The position numbers were made by a program, and so were the translations under genes. Shown here one piece after another: positions 18,356 to 26,891 of a DNA stretch of 53,090 bases. This stretch comes from Planctomycetaceae bacterium (lineage in GTDB: Bacteria; Planctomycetota; Planctomycetia; Pirellulales; UBA1268). The notes beneath the pieces are model-generated. The model searched no databases, had not been told where the DNA came from, and saw only the letters and a program-made list of their open reading frames with translations. The DNA is taken from NCBI GenBank assembly GCA_947453375.1, contig CANGGT010000006.1, forward strand, positions 1-53,090, read 5' to 3'. Each line of letters opens with the position of its first letter. Position 1 is the first letter of the stretch.

Positions 18356-18444
18356 ATCACACCCGTTCCGGGGGCACTCTGCCCCCGTTTCGGAGGGCCC
18401 GCCGCGGCCGGTGACGTCTTTTTTTTCGCTTCTGGGAGTGATGC

Positions 18445-19644
18445 ATGAATATCGTTGATCTTGTCAAGGATCAGTTGACCAGCCAGGTGCTCGGTAGCCT
18501 CGGGTCGCTCGTCGGCACGAATGAGGCGCAGACCAAGGCCGCCTCGGCGGCTGCCGTTCCCGCCCTCCTCGGCGGTCTCGCCAAGCTCGCCGGCACCTCG
18601 CAGGGCGCCGGCCAACTCGCCAACGCCCTCGGTGGACTCGACCTCGGCATGCTCGGCAACCTCGCCGGCGTGCTCGGTGGCGCGAACTCCTCCAAGATCT
18701 CCAACCTCGGCGGTGGGCTCCTCGGCACGCTGTTTGGAAACTCCGCCACGTCGATGATCGTCGAGACGCTGGCGTCGTTCCTCGGCATCAAGGGGGGTGT
18801 GGCTCGCTCGCTCCTGTCGTACCTCGCTCCGGTGGTCCTCGGTACCGTCGCCAAGCAGCTCACCAGCGGCGGCAAGTCGATTGACGCCTCCGGAATCCAG
18901 AGCCTGTTCGCCGACCAGAGCCGCAACATCCAGTCGGCCCTGCCGGCTGGGCTGTCGCTCGGTGACTTCGGCAGCATCGCCAAGGCCGTGACGTCGGCGA
19001 CCTCCGGCGCGAGCCACTCGTCGCACGCCTCGCACGGGCATGTCGAGCGTCAGGCGGAGTCGTCGGGCTTCCCGTCGTGGCTGCCGTGGCTCGCCCTCCC
19101 GCTGATCGCGCTCGGTGCGTTCCTCCTCATGAACAAGGACAAGGGCGCCAAGCCGGTCGAGAAGAACGTTCCGGTCGCCAACACGACCGAGATGATGAAG
19201 AAGATGGCCGAGGCGCAGAAGTCGGGTGAGGCCCTCGCCGAGAAGGCCGCCGCCCAGGGTGCCGAGGCCGCGAAGACCACCACCGACGCCGTCGCTGCTG
19301 TGGTCGAGAAGGCCACCGACGCGATCGACATGACCGCGTTCGGCGGCGACATGACCAGCCTGTTCGGCAAGCTCACCGACAGCTTCAAGGGGATCACCGA
19401 CGTTCCTTCCGCCGAGGCCGCCGTGCCCGGGCTGAAGGATCTCGCCGGCATTCTCGAGGGCTACAAGGTGACTGCCGACAAGCTCCCCGCAGCGAGCAAG
19501 GCGACGGTGAAGGAGATGGTGGGCACCAACCTCGGTACCCTCCAGCCGATCATCGACACCGTTCTCGCCATCCCCGGCGTGGGCGACATCCTCCGGCCGA
19601 TCGTCGAGCCGATGCTCAAGACGCTTAGCGCCCTCGGCCTGTGA
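18445..19644 (+). CDS. DUF937 domain protein with a single membrane segment
   Basis: The 399-residue protein has an N-terminal DUF937-like domain (MNIVDLVKDQLTSQVLGSL, then Gly/Leu/Ala-rich repeats such as ALGGLDLGMLGNLAGVLGG), a histidine/serine-rich hinge (SHSSHASHGH), one membrane helix (SWLPWLALPLIALGAFLLMN, about 212-231), an Ala/Lys/Glu helical stretch that could form a coiled coil, and a C-terminal helical domain. DUF937 proteins have no settled function. GGGAG precedes the ATG, and a strong terminator follows. A degenerate piece of this gene is present about 1.1 kb downstream. Confidence 0.85.
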   Translation: MNIVDLVKDQLTSQVLGSLGSLVGTNEAQTKAASAAAVPALLGGLAKLAGTSQGAGQLANALGGLDLGMLGNLAGVLGGANSSKISNLGGGLLGTLFGNSATSMIVETLASFLGIKGGVARSLLSYLAPVVLGTVAKQLTSGGKSIDASGIQSLFADQSRNIQSALPAGLSLGDFGSIAKAVTSATSGASHSSHASHGHVERQAESSGFPSWLPWLALPLIALGAFLLMNKDKGAKPVEKNVPVANTTEMMKKMAEAQKSGEALAEKAAAQGAEAAKTTTDAVAAVVEKATDAIDMTAFGGDMTSLFGKLTDSFKGITDVPSAEAAVPGLKDLAGILEGYKVTADKLPAASKATVKEMVGTNLGTLQPIIDTVLAIPGVGDILRPIVEPMLKTLSALGL

Positions 19645-19684
19645 TCGAGTCTCTCTGAACGCCCCCGGATCTCCAGGAGCGATC

Positions 19685-19726
19685 AAAAAACGGGTCGGGC
19701 CGGCGAAAGCCGGCCCGACCTTTTTT
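19685..19726 (+). terminator. Strong intrinsic terminator of the DUF937 gene
   Basis: A perfect 12-base-pair GC stem (ggtcgggccggc / gccggcccgacc) with a GAAA tetraloop is flanked by AAAAAA and TTTTTT. This is a textbook Rho-independent terminator and, because of the A-tract, could also work on the opposite strand. Confidence 0.95.
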
Positions 19727-19834
19727 CATAGACTTGTGTTGTCACAGTTGCCCCGCGGCGCGACGGCCCTACCGACGATCTATCAGCGGCGCACCGTCGC
19801 CGAGCTTGGGTCGTTCGGGCAACAATCGGAAACC

Positions 19835-20380
19835 ATGATGGCTTCCTCGAACTCCAAAATATTCCTGGCTTTGGCATGCCTCGCCTGGCTTCCGCACGCT
19901 CGGGCAGAGGCGCCTCCTCGCAACACCCGTCATAGGGTCGAGTTTCGCCGTGCGGAGCGCGAGCCTGCGGAAGGACTCACCGCAGCAGCGGTGCTCATGC
20001 CGCCGCGCAGGGTGTTTCTCCATGAGGCGGCGGATGCAACGGATGAAGACATCGCCGAAGCTCGCGCTGTCCTCGACCGGAGATCACATCCGGCTGTGCT
20101 CATTCGCTTCACAGACGACGGAGCGAAGAAGATGACGCAACTCTCGAAGCAACACAAAGACAGGCCGCTGGCAATCATCGTCGATGGCCAAGTGATCGTT
20201 GCCCCGGAACTCCGAACGCCCCTTTCGGATCAAGCCATGATCACCGGCAACTTTACGCAAAGCGAGATCGACGCGATGGTCGCTTTCATCAACGCCGACC
20301 GCAGCGGTGAGCCCGCTCAATCAGCGCCGGATCAAGGCCAGGAACCAGGAGAACCAGGCGATCGAGCGGAATCGCGATAA
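19835..20380 (+). CDS. Secreted stand-alone SecD P1-head-like domain protein
   Basis: From the ATG at 19835 (or 19838) the 181-residue product has a signal peptide (KIFLALACLAWLPHARA) and one domain resembling the periplasmic P1 head of SecD: VLDRRSHPAVLIRFTDDGAKKM, LAIIVDGQVIVAPELRTPL and GNFTQSEIDAMVAFIN. The transmembrane core of SecD is absent. Such orphan head domains occur in several bacteria, but their role is not established. The tail is Gln/Pro/Glu-rich. Ribosome binding is weak and the third-position bias is lower than in neighbours, so recent transfer or relaxed selection is possible. Confidence 0.7.
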   Translation: MMASSNSKIFLALACLAWLPHARAEAPPRNTRHRVEFRRAEREPAEGLTAAAVLMPPRRVFLHEAADATDEDIAEARAVLDRRSHPAVLIRFTDDGAKKMTQLSKQHKDRPLAIIVDGQVIVAPELRTPLSDQAMITGNFTQSEIDAMVAFINADRSGEPAQSAPDQGQEPGEPGDRAESR

Positions 20381-20461
20381 ATCCGACCGATTGAAGCATT
20401 CAACACAACGAAAATACCCGTTGAGCACGGCAATGCAGCGGGCTCGCCATGAGGCCCGGGG

Positions 20462-20548
20462 ATCGACCTGACCGCGTTCGACGGCGACGTGACCAGCCTG
20501 CTCGGCGAGCTCACTGCCACTTCCAAGGGGCTCACCGACGTTCCGTCG
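20462..20548 (+). pseudogene. Decayed fragment of the upstream DUF937 gene
   Basis: These 87 bases align without gaps to 19324-19410 inside the DUF937 gene, with 13 mismatches counted by hand (about 85% identity). The reading frame is kept: IDLTAFDGDVTSLLGEL matches IDMTAFGGDMTSLFGKL. A TAG stop at 20549-20551 follows directly where the parent gene continues with an Ala codon. No homologous sequence was seen on either side. It looks like the remnant of a partial tandem duplication. Confidence 0.75.
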
Positions 20549-20581
20549 TAGGAGGAATCGATTCGCGGATTCATCGTTTGG

Positions 20582-20791
20582 ATGTTGGCTCAGGCTGTTG
20601 CCAACTCGATCGCGGCAATCGCGCTCGTTGTGATCCCTTTCTGGCTCGCGGGCCGGTGGCCGCCACGGGAAGTGCTCCTTGGCTGTTCCATCGGAGGTGC
20701 GCTGTCGCCCTTCGCATGGCGGATGTACCGCGCCGCTCGCGGATACGAGAAAGGGACTGCGAGCGAGGAGGACGCCAAGCCACCGTCTTGA
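20582..20791 (+). CDS. Possible 69-residue small membrane protein
   Basis: The frame encodes two hydrophobic stretches (AVANSIAAIALVVIPFWLAG and LLGCSIGGALSPFAW) and a charged C-terminus, which looks like a real small membrane protein. The ATG at 20582 lacks a nearby ribosome binding site. A clear AGGAGG at 20550-20555 is instead five bases before an in-frame ATT at 20561, which could be the true start. The frame continues directly from the DUF937 relic after its TAG. No family is recognised. Confidence 0.35.
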   Translation: MLAQAVANSIAAIALVVIPFWLAGRWPPREVLLGCSIGGALSPFAWRMYRAARGYEKGTASEEDAKPPS

Positions 20792-20976
20792 GCAGCCGGT
20801 TTCGGACCAAAACTCTGGGCGGTGAATCAGGCAGCGACTTCGTCGTCGAACCGCGGACTGACGTATCTCACCGACGATTGTGAACCACATCGTTCCGCAG
20901 TCTCGGAAAGAGCGTGCGATGGCCTAATTCGGCGCCCGAGCGGACTCGCCATGCAGCCCGTTGTTCGCGAATCCGC

Positions 20977-22941
20977 TCACTCGTCGTTCCCGCGGAGGGT
21001 TGCCAGGACGGTGTAGTCCTCGAGGGTCGTCGTGTCGCCGACGGTCTCTCGCCCGGCGGCGATGTCGCGGAGGAGGCGGCGCATGATCTTGCCCGAACGC
21101 GTCTTCGGAAGTGTGGCGGCGAAGTGGATGTCGTCCGGGGCGGCGAGAGCCCCGATCTGCTGGCGAACGTGCTTCCGCAGCGCGTCTTTGAGGCCGTCGG
21201 TCGGCTCGCCGCTGCGGAGCGTGACGAACACCGCCACCGCCTCCCCCTTCACCTCGTGCGGCCGCCCCACCGCCGCCGCCTCCGCGACGCTCGGATGGCT
21301 GACGAGGGCGCTTTCGATCTCGATCGTCGAGAGCCGATGGCCGGCGACGTTGAGGACGTCGTCGATCCGCCCCATGATCCAGTAGTAGCCATCCTTGTCC
21401 TGGCGGGCGTTGTCGCCGGCGAGATACTTGCCGGGCACCTTCGACCAATACGTCTCCACGAAGCGCTCGTCGTCCCCCCAGATGCCGCGGAGCATGCCGG
21501 GCCAGGGCTGCGTCATCACGAGCCAGCCACCGTGCCCCGGCGTCACCGGCGCCCCGGCGGCATCGACGATCTCGGGGACGACGCCCGGCAGCGGCAGCGT
21601 GCAGCTTCCCGGTTTCGTCGGCGTGCAGCCCGGCAGCGGGCTCATCATGATCCCGCCGGTCTCCGTCTGCCACCACGTGTCGACGATCGGGCAGCGTTTC
21701 CCACCGATCACCTCGTGGTACCACATCCAGGCCTCGGGATTGATCCCTTCGCCGACGGTGCCGAGGAGGCGGAGGCTCGAGAGGTCGCGGCCTTCGATGT
21801 GCTCCATCCCCCACTTCATGAACGAGCGGATCGCCGTCGGGGCGGTGTAGAAGATCGTCGGCTTCTCCGCCTCGATGATCTCCCAGAAGCGGCCCTCGTG
21901 CGGCGCGTTCGGGGCCCCTTCGTAGATGAGGAGGCTGGCGCCAGCGGCGAGGGGGCCGTAGGTCACGTAGCTGTGGCCGGTGATCCAGCCACAGTCGGCC
22001 GTGCACCAGAAGAGATCGTCGTCGCGGAGATCGAAGACCCACTCCGACGTCGTCTGCGCCCAGAGGACGTAGCCGGCGGTGGTGTGCTTGATTCCCTTCG
22101 GCTTCCCCGTCGAACCGCTCGTGTAGAGGATGAACAGCGGCGCCTCGGAATCCATCGGCTCTGGCGACGTGTCGGTGGGCATCCCCTCGACGAGGTCGTG
22201 CCACCAGACGTCGCGGCCGGCGACCATCTCCACCGGCTGCCCAGTGCGCTTCAAGACAACGACATGCCGCACCGTCGGGCTCTTCTCGACGGCGATGTCG
22301 ACGTTCTTCTTGAGCGGGAGTTGGGAGCCGCGCCGCCAGCCGCCATCGGCCGTGATCACGGCCACGGCGCCGGCGTCCTGATTGCGGTCGGCGATCGCTT
22401 CGCTCGAGAAGCCGCCAAAGATCACGGAGTGGACGGCGCCGATGCGGGCGCAGGCGAGCATCGCGATCACGAGTTCCGGCGTCATCGGCATGTAGATCGA
22501 CACCACCTCGCCCGGCTTGATGCCGAGCTTCCGCAGCCCTGCCGCCACCCGGCAGACTTCCGCATGGAGCTGGCGGTAGGTGTATTCGCGGCGCTCGCCG
22601 GTCGGCTCACCGACCCACACGAGCGCCGTCTTCTCCCCCTTGCCAGCGGCGATGTGCCGGTCGAGGCAGGCGGCGGAGGCGTTGAGACGCCCCCCCACAA
22701 ACCACTTCGCCGCCGGGGGCTGCCAGTCGAGGACATTCGTGTACGGCGTCGTCCAGGGGAGGGCCGCCGCGCGTTCCCCCCAGAAGCCTTCCGGATCGTT
22801 CTTCGCCGCGTCGTAGAGCCGACGGTAGTCCTCGAGCGATCCGATCCGCGCCCGGGCGGAAAACTCCGCCGGCGGCGGAAACATCCGCTCTTCGGTCATG
22901 ACGCTCGCGACGGTCCCGGCCGGCCTCTGTACTTCGCTCAT
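20977..22941 (-). CDS. acs: Acetyl-coenzyme A synthetase
   Basis: This 654-residue AMP-forming ligase converts acetate, ATP and CoA into acetyl-CoA. The adenylate-forming core motifs are present: [13 protein letters not shown] (P-loop), WWQTETGG, and the C-terminal SGKIMRR whose Lys (about 618) is the conserved acetylation site used for regulation in other bacteria. [12 protein letters not shown] and YEGAPN match Acs rather than longer-chain acyl-CoA ligases. The start is the ATG at 22941, with GGGAG five bases upstream; the track includes one extra TTG codon. It is a single-gene unit. Confidence 0.95.
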   Translation of the reverse strand: MSEVQRPAGTVASVMTEERMFPPPAEFSARARIGSLEDYRRLYDAAKNDPEGFWGERAAALPWTTPYTNVLDWQPPAAKWFVGGRLNASAACLDRHIAAGKGEKTALVWVGEPTGERREYTYRQLHAEVCRVAAGLRKLGIKPGEVVSIYMPMTPELVIAMLACARIGAVHSVIFGGFSSEAIADRNQDAGAVAVITADGGWRRGSQLPLKKNVDIAVEKSPTVRHVVVLKRTGQPVEMVAGRDVWWHDLVEGMPTDTSPEPMDSEAPLFILYTSGSTGKPKGIKHTTAGYVLWAQTTSEWVFDLRDDDLFWCTADCGWITGHSYVTYGPLAAGASLLIYEGAPNAPHEGRFWEIIEAEKPTIFYTAPTAIRSFMKWGMEHIEGRDLSSLRLLGTVGEGINPEAWMWYHEVIGGKRCPIVDTWWQTETGGIMMSPLPGCTPTKPGSCTLPLPGVVPEIVDAAGAPVTPGHGGWLVMTQPWPGMLRGIWGDDERFVETYWSKVPGKYLAGDNARQDKDGYYWIMGRIDDVLNVAGHRLSTIEIESALVSHPSVAEAAAVGRPHEVKGEAVAVFVTLRSGEPTDGLKDALRKHVRQQIGALAAPDDIHFAATLPKTRSGKIMRRLLRDIAAGRETVGDTTTLEDYTVLATLRGNDE

Positions 22942-23078
22942 CAATACTCCCCCGATGGCGCGCGAATCATGCGCGGAAACTCGAGTCAGAAAAACCCCGA
23001 AAGCCTACGAGCATACCTTATCGAAGACCGCTCCGTGCGGGCCCCGATCCCCGCCGACGACGGGACCACGATGGCAAA

Positions 23079-24200
23079 TCAGCCGGCAAACGCCCCGGTT
23101 GCGGGGGGGTCGTCGCCGAAGGAGATTCCCAGGGCCCGGGCCGCGAGAACTGCGGAGCTCCCTACGTCGACCTGCGACAGCCGGCTCACCGCCTCGGCGA
23201 TCGGCACGCTGGCGATGTCGGGGGGACGGTAGCAGACCATCTCCCCGAAACGCCCTTCGTGGACGAGCCGCACGGCATGGGCGCCGAACTGCGTCGCGAG
23301 GACGCGGTCGAACGTCGTCGGCGGCCCGCCGCGCTGCAGATGCCCGAGGACGACGGCGCGGACCTCACGACCGAGCCGCTTGGCGATCTCGCCGGCGACC
23401 AATTCCCCGACCCCTCCGAGGCGCACCTGCCGGCGCTGCCCGTCGTCGCCGGCGTGAACCGACGCGCCCCCCGGAAGCCTGGCCCCCTCGGCGACGACCA
23501 CGAGCGTGTAGCGTTTTCCCTCCGCTTCGCGCGCCTTGACCGCGCGGCAGACATGCTCGAAGTCCCAGTCGATTTCAGGGAGGAGAATGACGTCGCCACC
23601 GCCGGCAATACCGGCATGGAGGGCGATCCATCCGGCATGCCGCCCCATCACCTCGAGGACCATCACCCGCTCATGGCTGGCGGCGGTGGTGTGGAGCCGA
23701 TCGAGGGCGTCGGTGGCCGTCGCCACGGCCGAATCGAAGCCGAAGGTGAAAGCCGTGGCGCCGAGATCGTTGTCGATCGTCTTCGGGACGCCGACGACGG
23801 GCATGCCTGTCTCGTGGCACTGCTGGGCGATCGACAGCGATCCATCCCCGCCGACACACACCAGGCCGCAGATCCCCAACTGCTCGAGGGTCGTCGCCGC
23901 CGCCTTGAGAAGCTTGGGGTCGATCGCCACGCGGTCATTCTCCCCCACCAGCGCCGTGAATCGACCGGTGTTCGAGGAACCGAGGATCGTTCCCCCTTGG
24001 GTGAGGATGTTCGCCACGAGCGACGGATCGAGCGGCGTCCAGGCGACCGGGTCGACGAGCCCCTCGTAACCACGGAGGAAGCCGAGGCTCTCGTAGCCGA
24101 GGCGGTGAGCGCTTTTCACCACGGCGCGGATGACGGCGTTGAGACCGGGGCAATCTCCACCACCGGTGAGGATGCCGATGCGCGGCCTGCGGGCGGGCAT
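23079..24200 (-). CDS. 6-phosphofructokinase (ATP or PPi donor uncertain)
   Basis: The 373-residue protein carries the PFK-A signatures GGGDCPGLNAVIR, the donor loop VGGDGSLSIAQQ, PKTIDND and the fructose-6-phosphate loop MGRHAGWIALHAGIAGG. It phosphorylates fructose 6-phosphate in glycolysis. In E. coli PfkA two glycines (104 and 124) mark ATP use, while PPi-dependent enzymes have Asp and Lys. Here the first site is Gly (GGDGS) and the second is Lys (PKTIDND), the mixed pattern of group III enzymes, so the phosphoryl donor cannot be fixed. The start at 24200 (MPARRPRIGIL) gives the normal N-terminus, with GGAG nine bases upstream. Confidence 0.9.
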   Translation of the reverse strand: MPARRPRIGILTGGGDCPGLNAVIRAVVKSAHRLGYESLGFLRGYEGLVDPVAWTPLDPSLVANILTQGGTILGSSNTGRFTALVGENDRVAIDPKLLKAAATTLEQLGICGLVCVGGDGSLSIAQQCHETGMPVVGVPKTIDNDLGATAFTFGFDSAVATATDALDRLHTTAASHERVMVLEVMGRHAGWIALHAGIAGGGDVILLPEIDWDFEHVCRAVKAREAEGKRYTLVVVAEGARLPGGASVHAGDDGQRRQVRLGGVGELVAGEIAKRLGREVRAVVLGHLQRGGPPTTFDRVLATQFGAHAVRLVHEGRFGEMVCYRPPDIASVPIAEAVSRLSQVDVGSSAVLAARALGISFGDDPPATGAFAG

Positions 24201-24273
24201 GATGGGATGCTCCGGAGAAAAATGGACCGAAAAAAGCCGGGGGAAGAGGAGGGTGAGTGTAACGGCCGGCGAT

Positions 24274-25080
24274 TCAGGGCCGCCACGCACGGATCGCCAT
24301 TCGGAGCAGGGCCAGGGCCGCGTCGCGGCGTTGGCGGAGGCCCGCCTTGCTCTCGCCGACGGTGCGATCGGTGAACGTGATCGGCACCTCGATGATCCGC
24401 CCGCCGGCACGGTTCACCTGGATGAGCATGTCCTCGAGAACGGCATACCCCTCGTCGAACGGCCCGGGAAGTCGATCGAAGAATCCCAGAAGCACGGCGC
24501 GGAAGCCGGTCGACGAGTCGCGCACCGGTAGGCGGAGGATCCAGCGCGCATACCAATTCACGAGCACGCTCGTGACGCGCCGCGACAGCGGCCAGCCGAC
24601 GATCCGCCCTCCGGCCACCCGCCGCGATCCCAGCGCCACGGCCGCAGGTCGGCCGCCGACAGGCTCGAGCGCTGCCAGGAGCCGGGGGATGTCGTCGGGA
24701 TCGTGGCTGAAGTCGGCATCCATGTTGAGGGCGACGGCAAAGCCATGGGCGCTTGCCATCCGGAAGCCTTCGATGATCGCGGAGCCGAGGCCGCGGCGAC
24801 CGCGGCGCACGAGCACGTGGAGGCGCGGTCGGGTGCGTGCGAGGTCGAGGACCATCCCCCCCGTGCCATCGGGGGAGTCGTCATCGACGACGAGCATCTG
24901 GAGCCCGGGATCGACCCCGAGAACTCGATCGACGAGCTCCCCGATCGACCCACGCTCGTTGTAGGTCGCCGTGACGACAAGCACGCGCCCCGGTGGCCAG
25001 GCCGGCGCGGAGGCAAGATCTGCCCCCGGCTGCGGTGGCGCGTCCGCCCCCCCGATCCCTCCGGGCATCACGCGGCTCAT
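24274..25080 (-). CDS. Family 2 glycosyltransferase, dolichol-phosphate mannosyltransferase-like
   Basis: The 268-residue protein has a GT-A fold of the DPM1 type: VLVVTATYNERGSIGELV at the start, VDDDSPDGTGG, LGSAIIEGFRMA, and the metal-binding MDADFSHDPDDIPRL. The C-terminal VPITFTDRTVGESK is typical of polyprenol monophosphomannose synthases. No membrane segments are seen, so it probably acts at the cytoplasmic face on a lipid carrier. Its ATG overlaps the stop of the upstream ExeA-like ATPase gene (ATGA, 25077-25080), which implies translational coupling. The sugar and acceptor are unknown. Confidence 0.88.
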   Translation of the reverse strand: MSRVMPGGIGGADAPPQPGADLASAPAWPPGRVLVVTATYNERGSIGELVDRVLGVDPGLQMLVVDDDSPDGTGGMVLDLARTRPRLHVLVRRGRRGLGSAIIEGFRMASAHGFAVALNMDADFSHDPDDIPRLLAALEPVGGRPAAVALGSRRVAGGRIVGWPLSRRVTSVLVNWYARWILRLPVRDSSTGFRAVLLGFFDRLPGPFDEGYAVLEDMLIQVNRAGGRIIEVPITFTDRTVGESKAGLRQRRDAALALLRMAIRAWRP

Positions 25081-26633
25081 TCCGCCGACCCACCCCGACG
25101 CATCCGAGCAAACAGGCGACGATAATCCCCGAGGCGTACGGGAATCACCCGCCGGTCCGCCTCGACCGGGGGCATCCACAGGTCCTCCTCGATCACCACC
25201 ATGTCGGCGTCGTCCGCTTCGTCGGCCACGACCGGCGCCGGAGGGGCCGCGGGGGCGACGGGGGATCTGGCGCGCGTTTCGCCAACGACCGGAGAGTGGT
25301 CTGCCGAGGGAAGCTGCCGGGAGAGCGCCGCACCCTCGCGGCTGGCAACATGACGGCGGTCGCTGAAGTCGGCCGGGGCGCGCACGACATAGCGTTCGAT
25401 GACCCGCTCGGCGTCGGCGAAGTATTCCGCGAACGGATCCTCGATGCCGTCAAACACCAGCTCCACCTCGGGGCCGGACCACGGGTTGCCGGTCGGCACG
25501 ACCGACGGCTCGCGTCCCGAAGGGGCATTCCCCCGAGTGGTTACCGGCCCGCGCTCGTCTTCGACGCCAACCCCGCCCTCGGCATCCTCGACGCCGTAGC
25601 CATCGCTCCCGTCGTCGAAGCCTTGGGGGATCGTGTCGCCGTCACGCAGCCCCGAGATTCCGTCATAGTCCTCGGCCGGTTCGTCCCCGAACGATCCAAA
25701 CTCGACAATCGCGCTGGAGTCGCCCATCTCCAGACGCTCCTCGAGGCGCTCCAGTCCCCGGTCGACCGCCGGACGGGGATCGGCCGCTGGCGGCATCCGA
25801 TCGACGACATGCCCGAGCGATGTGGCGGGGAGACGCTGGATGTCGCGCCACGCACCGGTGATGTCGGCGGGCCCGACGCGCTTCCGTCCCGCTTCGCCGG
25901 CCTGTACGAGTGCCAGGTCGCAGAGTTGGTTGACCAGCCGCGGCACGCCGTCAGTGGCCGCGAACACCGCGTCATCGCTCCCCCGCTCGAAGACGGCATC
26001 CCACTGCAGACCGGCCACCTTCATCTGCGTCCGCAGATAGGCCATGGTCTCCTCGTGGTCGAGGGGCTCGAGATAGAACCGGGCCCCGATCCGCTGGGCG
26101 AGGCTCTCCATCCGCGACGTGCCGAGACGCTCGTCCATCTCGCGCGTCCCGGCGAGGACGACGTGGACGGAGGGGAGCGGCGTAGGAATGTTCGTCAGGA
26201 GACGCAACTCCTCGAGGAGCCGGGTGGGGAGCGTGTGCGCTTCGTCGACGAGGATCACCAGCCCCGACCCGCTGGCAGCGAGGCCGCGGACGCGTTCGAC
26301 GACACCGATCCGCAGTTCCCCCTCATCGATGCCGCGGTACGGCTCGCCGATCTCGGCGAGCACGGCCTGCCAGAGGGCGCGGCGGGTGCAGATTCGGGCA
26401 CCCGAAAGGAGGGCAACGTCGAAGTCGTCGCGGACGTGCTCCGCCAGCTTGGCCAGGAGCAGCGTCTTGCCTGTCCCAGGAGGACCGACCACCAGCCCCA
26501 CTCCTTCAGACCTACGGATGGCCCGTTCGATCCCCAGCAGGGCGGCATCGATGGCCCGCGCCGGGTGGTAGAAATCGGTACGCGGGGCGGCGAGGAAGGG
26601 GCGGCTCGACGGCGGGCGACGCGGGGCGATCAT
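25077..26633 (-). CDS. ExeA/GspA-like AAA ATPase with long acidic tail
   Basis: Residues about 15-270 form an ExeA-type AAA domain: FYHPARAIDAALLGIERAIRR, Walker A GPPGTGKT, Walker B VILVDEAHTLP, and sensor region VLAGTREMDERL. ExeA/GspA ATPases help assemble secretion or surface systems, and related proteins are found in polysaccharide export loci. The remaining ~240 residues are low-complexity and acidic (DGSDGYGVEDAEGG) and end in a basic tail. ATG at 26633 was chosen over the TTG at 26645, whose AGGA is too close. The stop overlaps the start of the glycosyltransferase gene, so a joint role in glycan export or modification is plausible but inferred. Confidence 0.82.
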   Translation of the reverse strand: MIAPRRPPSSRPFLAAPRTDFYHPARAIDAALLGIERAIRRSEGVGLVVGPPGTGKTLLLAKLAEHVRDDFDVALLSGARICTRRALWQAVLAEIGEPYRGIDEGELRIGVVERVRGLAASGSGLVILVDEAHTLPTRLLEELRLLTNIPTPLPSVHVVLAGTREMDERLGTSRMESLAQRIGARFYLEPLDHEETMAYLRTQMKVAGLQWDAVFERGSDDAVFAATDGVPRLVNQLCDLALVQAGEAGRKRVGPADITGAWRDIQRLPATSLGHVVDRMPPAADPRPAVDRGLERLEERLEMGDSSAIVEFGSFGDEPAEDYDGISGLRDGDTIPQGFDDGSDGYGVEDAEGGVGVEDERGPVTTRGNAPSGREPSVVPTGNPWSGPEVELVFDGIEDPFAEYFADAERVIERYVVRAPADFSDRRHVASREGAALSRQLPSADHSPVVGETRARSPVAPAAPPAPVVADEADDADMVVIEEDLWMPPVEADRRVIPVRLGDYRRLFARMRRGGSAE

Positions 26634-26891
26634 CGTGCGGGTCAATTCCTGGTGGTGTGCACCGGTCAGGCCGTTGTCCTCCGACAGACGGCTCCCCCCT
26701 TGTTTCGACCAGCCGGCGCGGCTTCCTCCACCATCGCGCCCCGGCGTAGACTCTTCCGGTCGATCCCATCGTCGCGGCCCTGCCGGTCGTGCCGGTTCGG
26801 CCGATGGTGACGCCCGCCCCGGGGAACATCACCCGGCATGGTCCCCCCGCGCTCGCCGCAGACACCGATTCCGGTCCCGAAGAACGTCACC

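Larger units (their letters stand above)
20381..20976. other. Low-coding-density stretch with a gene relic
   Basis: This region between the SecD-like gene and acs has poor coding signal. It holds the DUF937 relic at 20462-20548 and a possible 69-residue membrane ORF at 20582-20791, described separately. Two similar short strings, ctcgccatgaggcccg and ctcgccatgcagcccg, occur near 20443 and 20945. Nothing else is recognisable. Confidence 0.4.

Noticed and set aside
20914-23232. 772-residue ORF antisense to acs
   Set aside because: It is a shadow of acs with no domain, no ribosome binding site and biased charged composition.
24993-26810. 605-residue ORF antisense to the ExeA-like ATPase
   Set aside because: It is a codon-bias shadow; the sense strand carries clear Walker A and B motifs.
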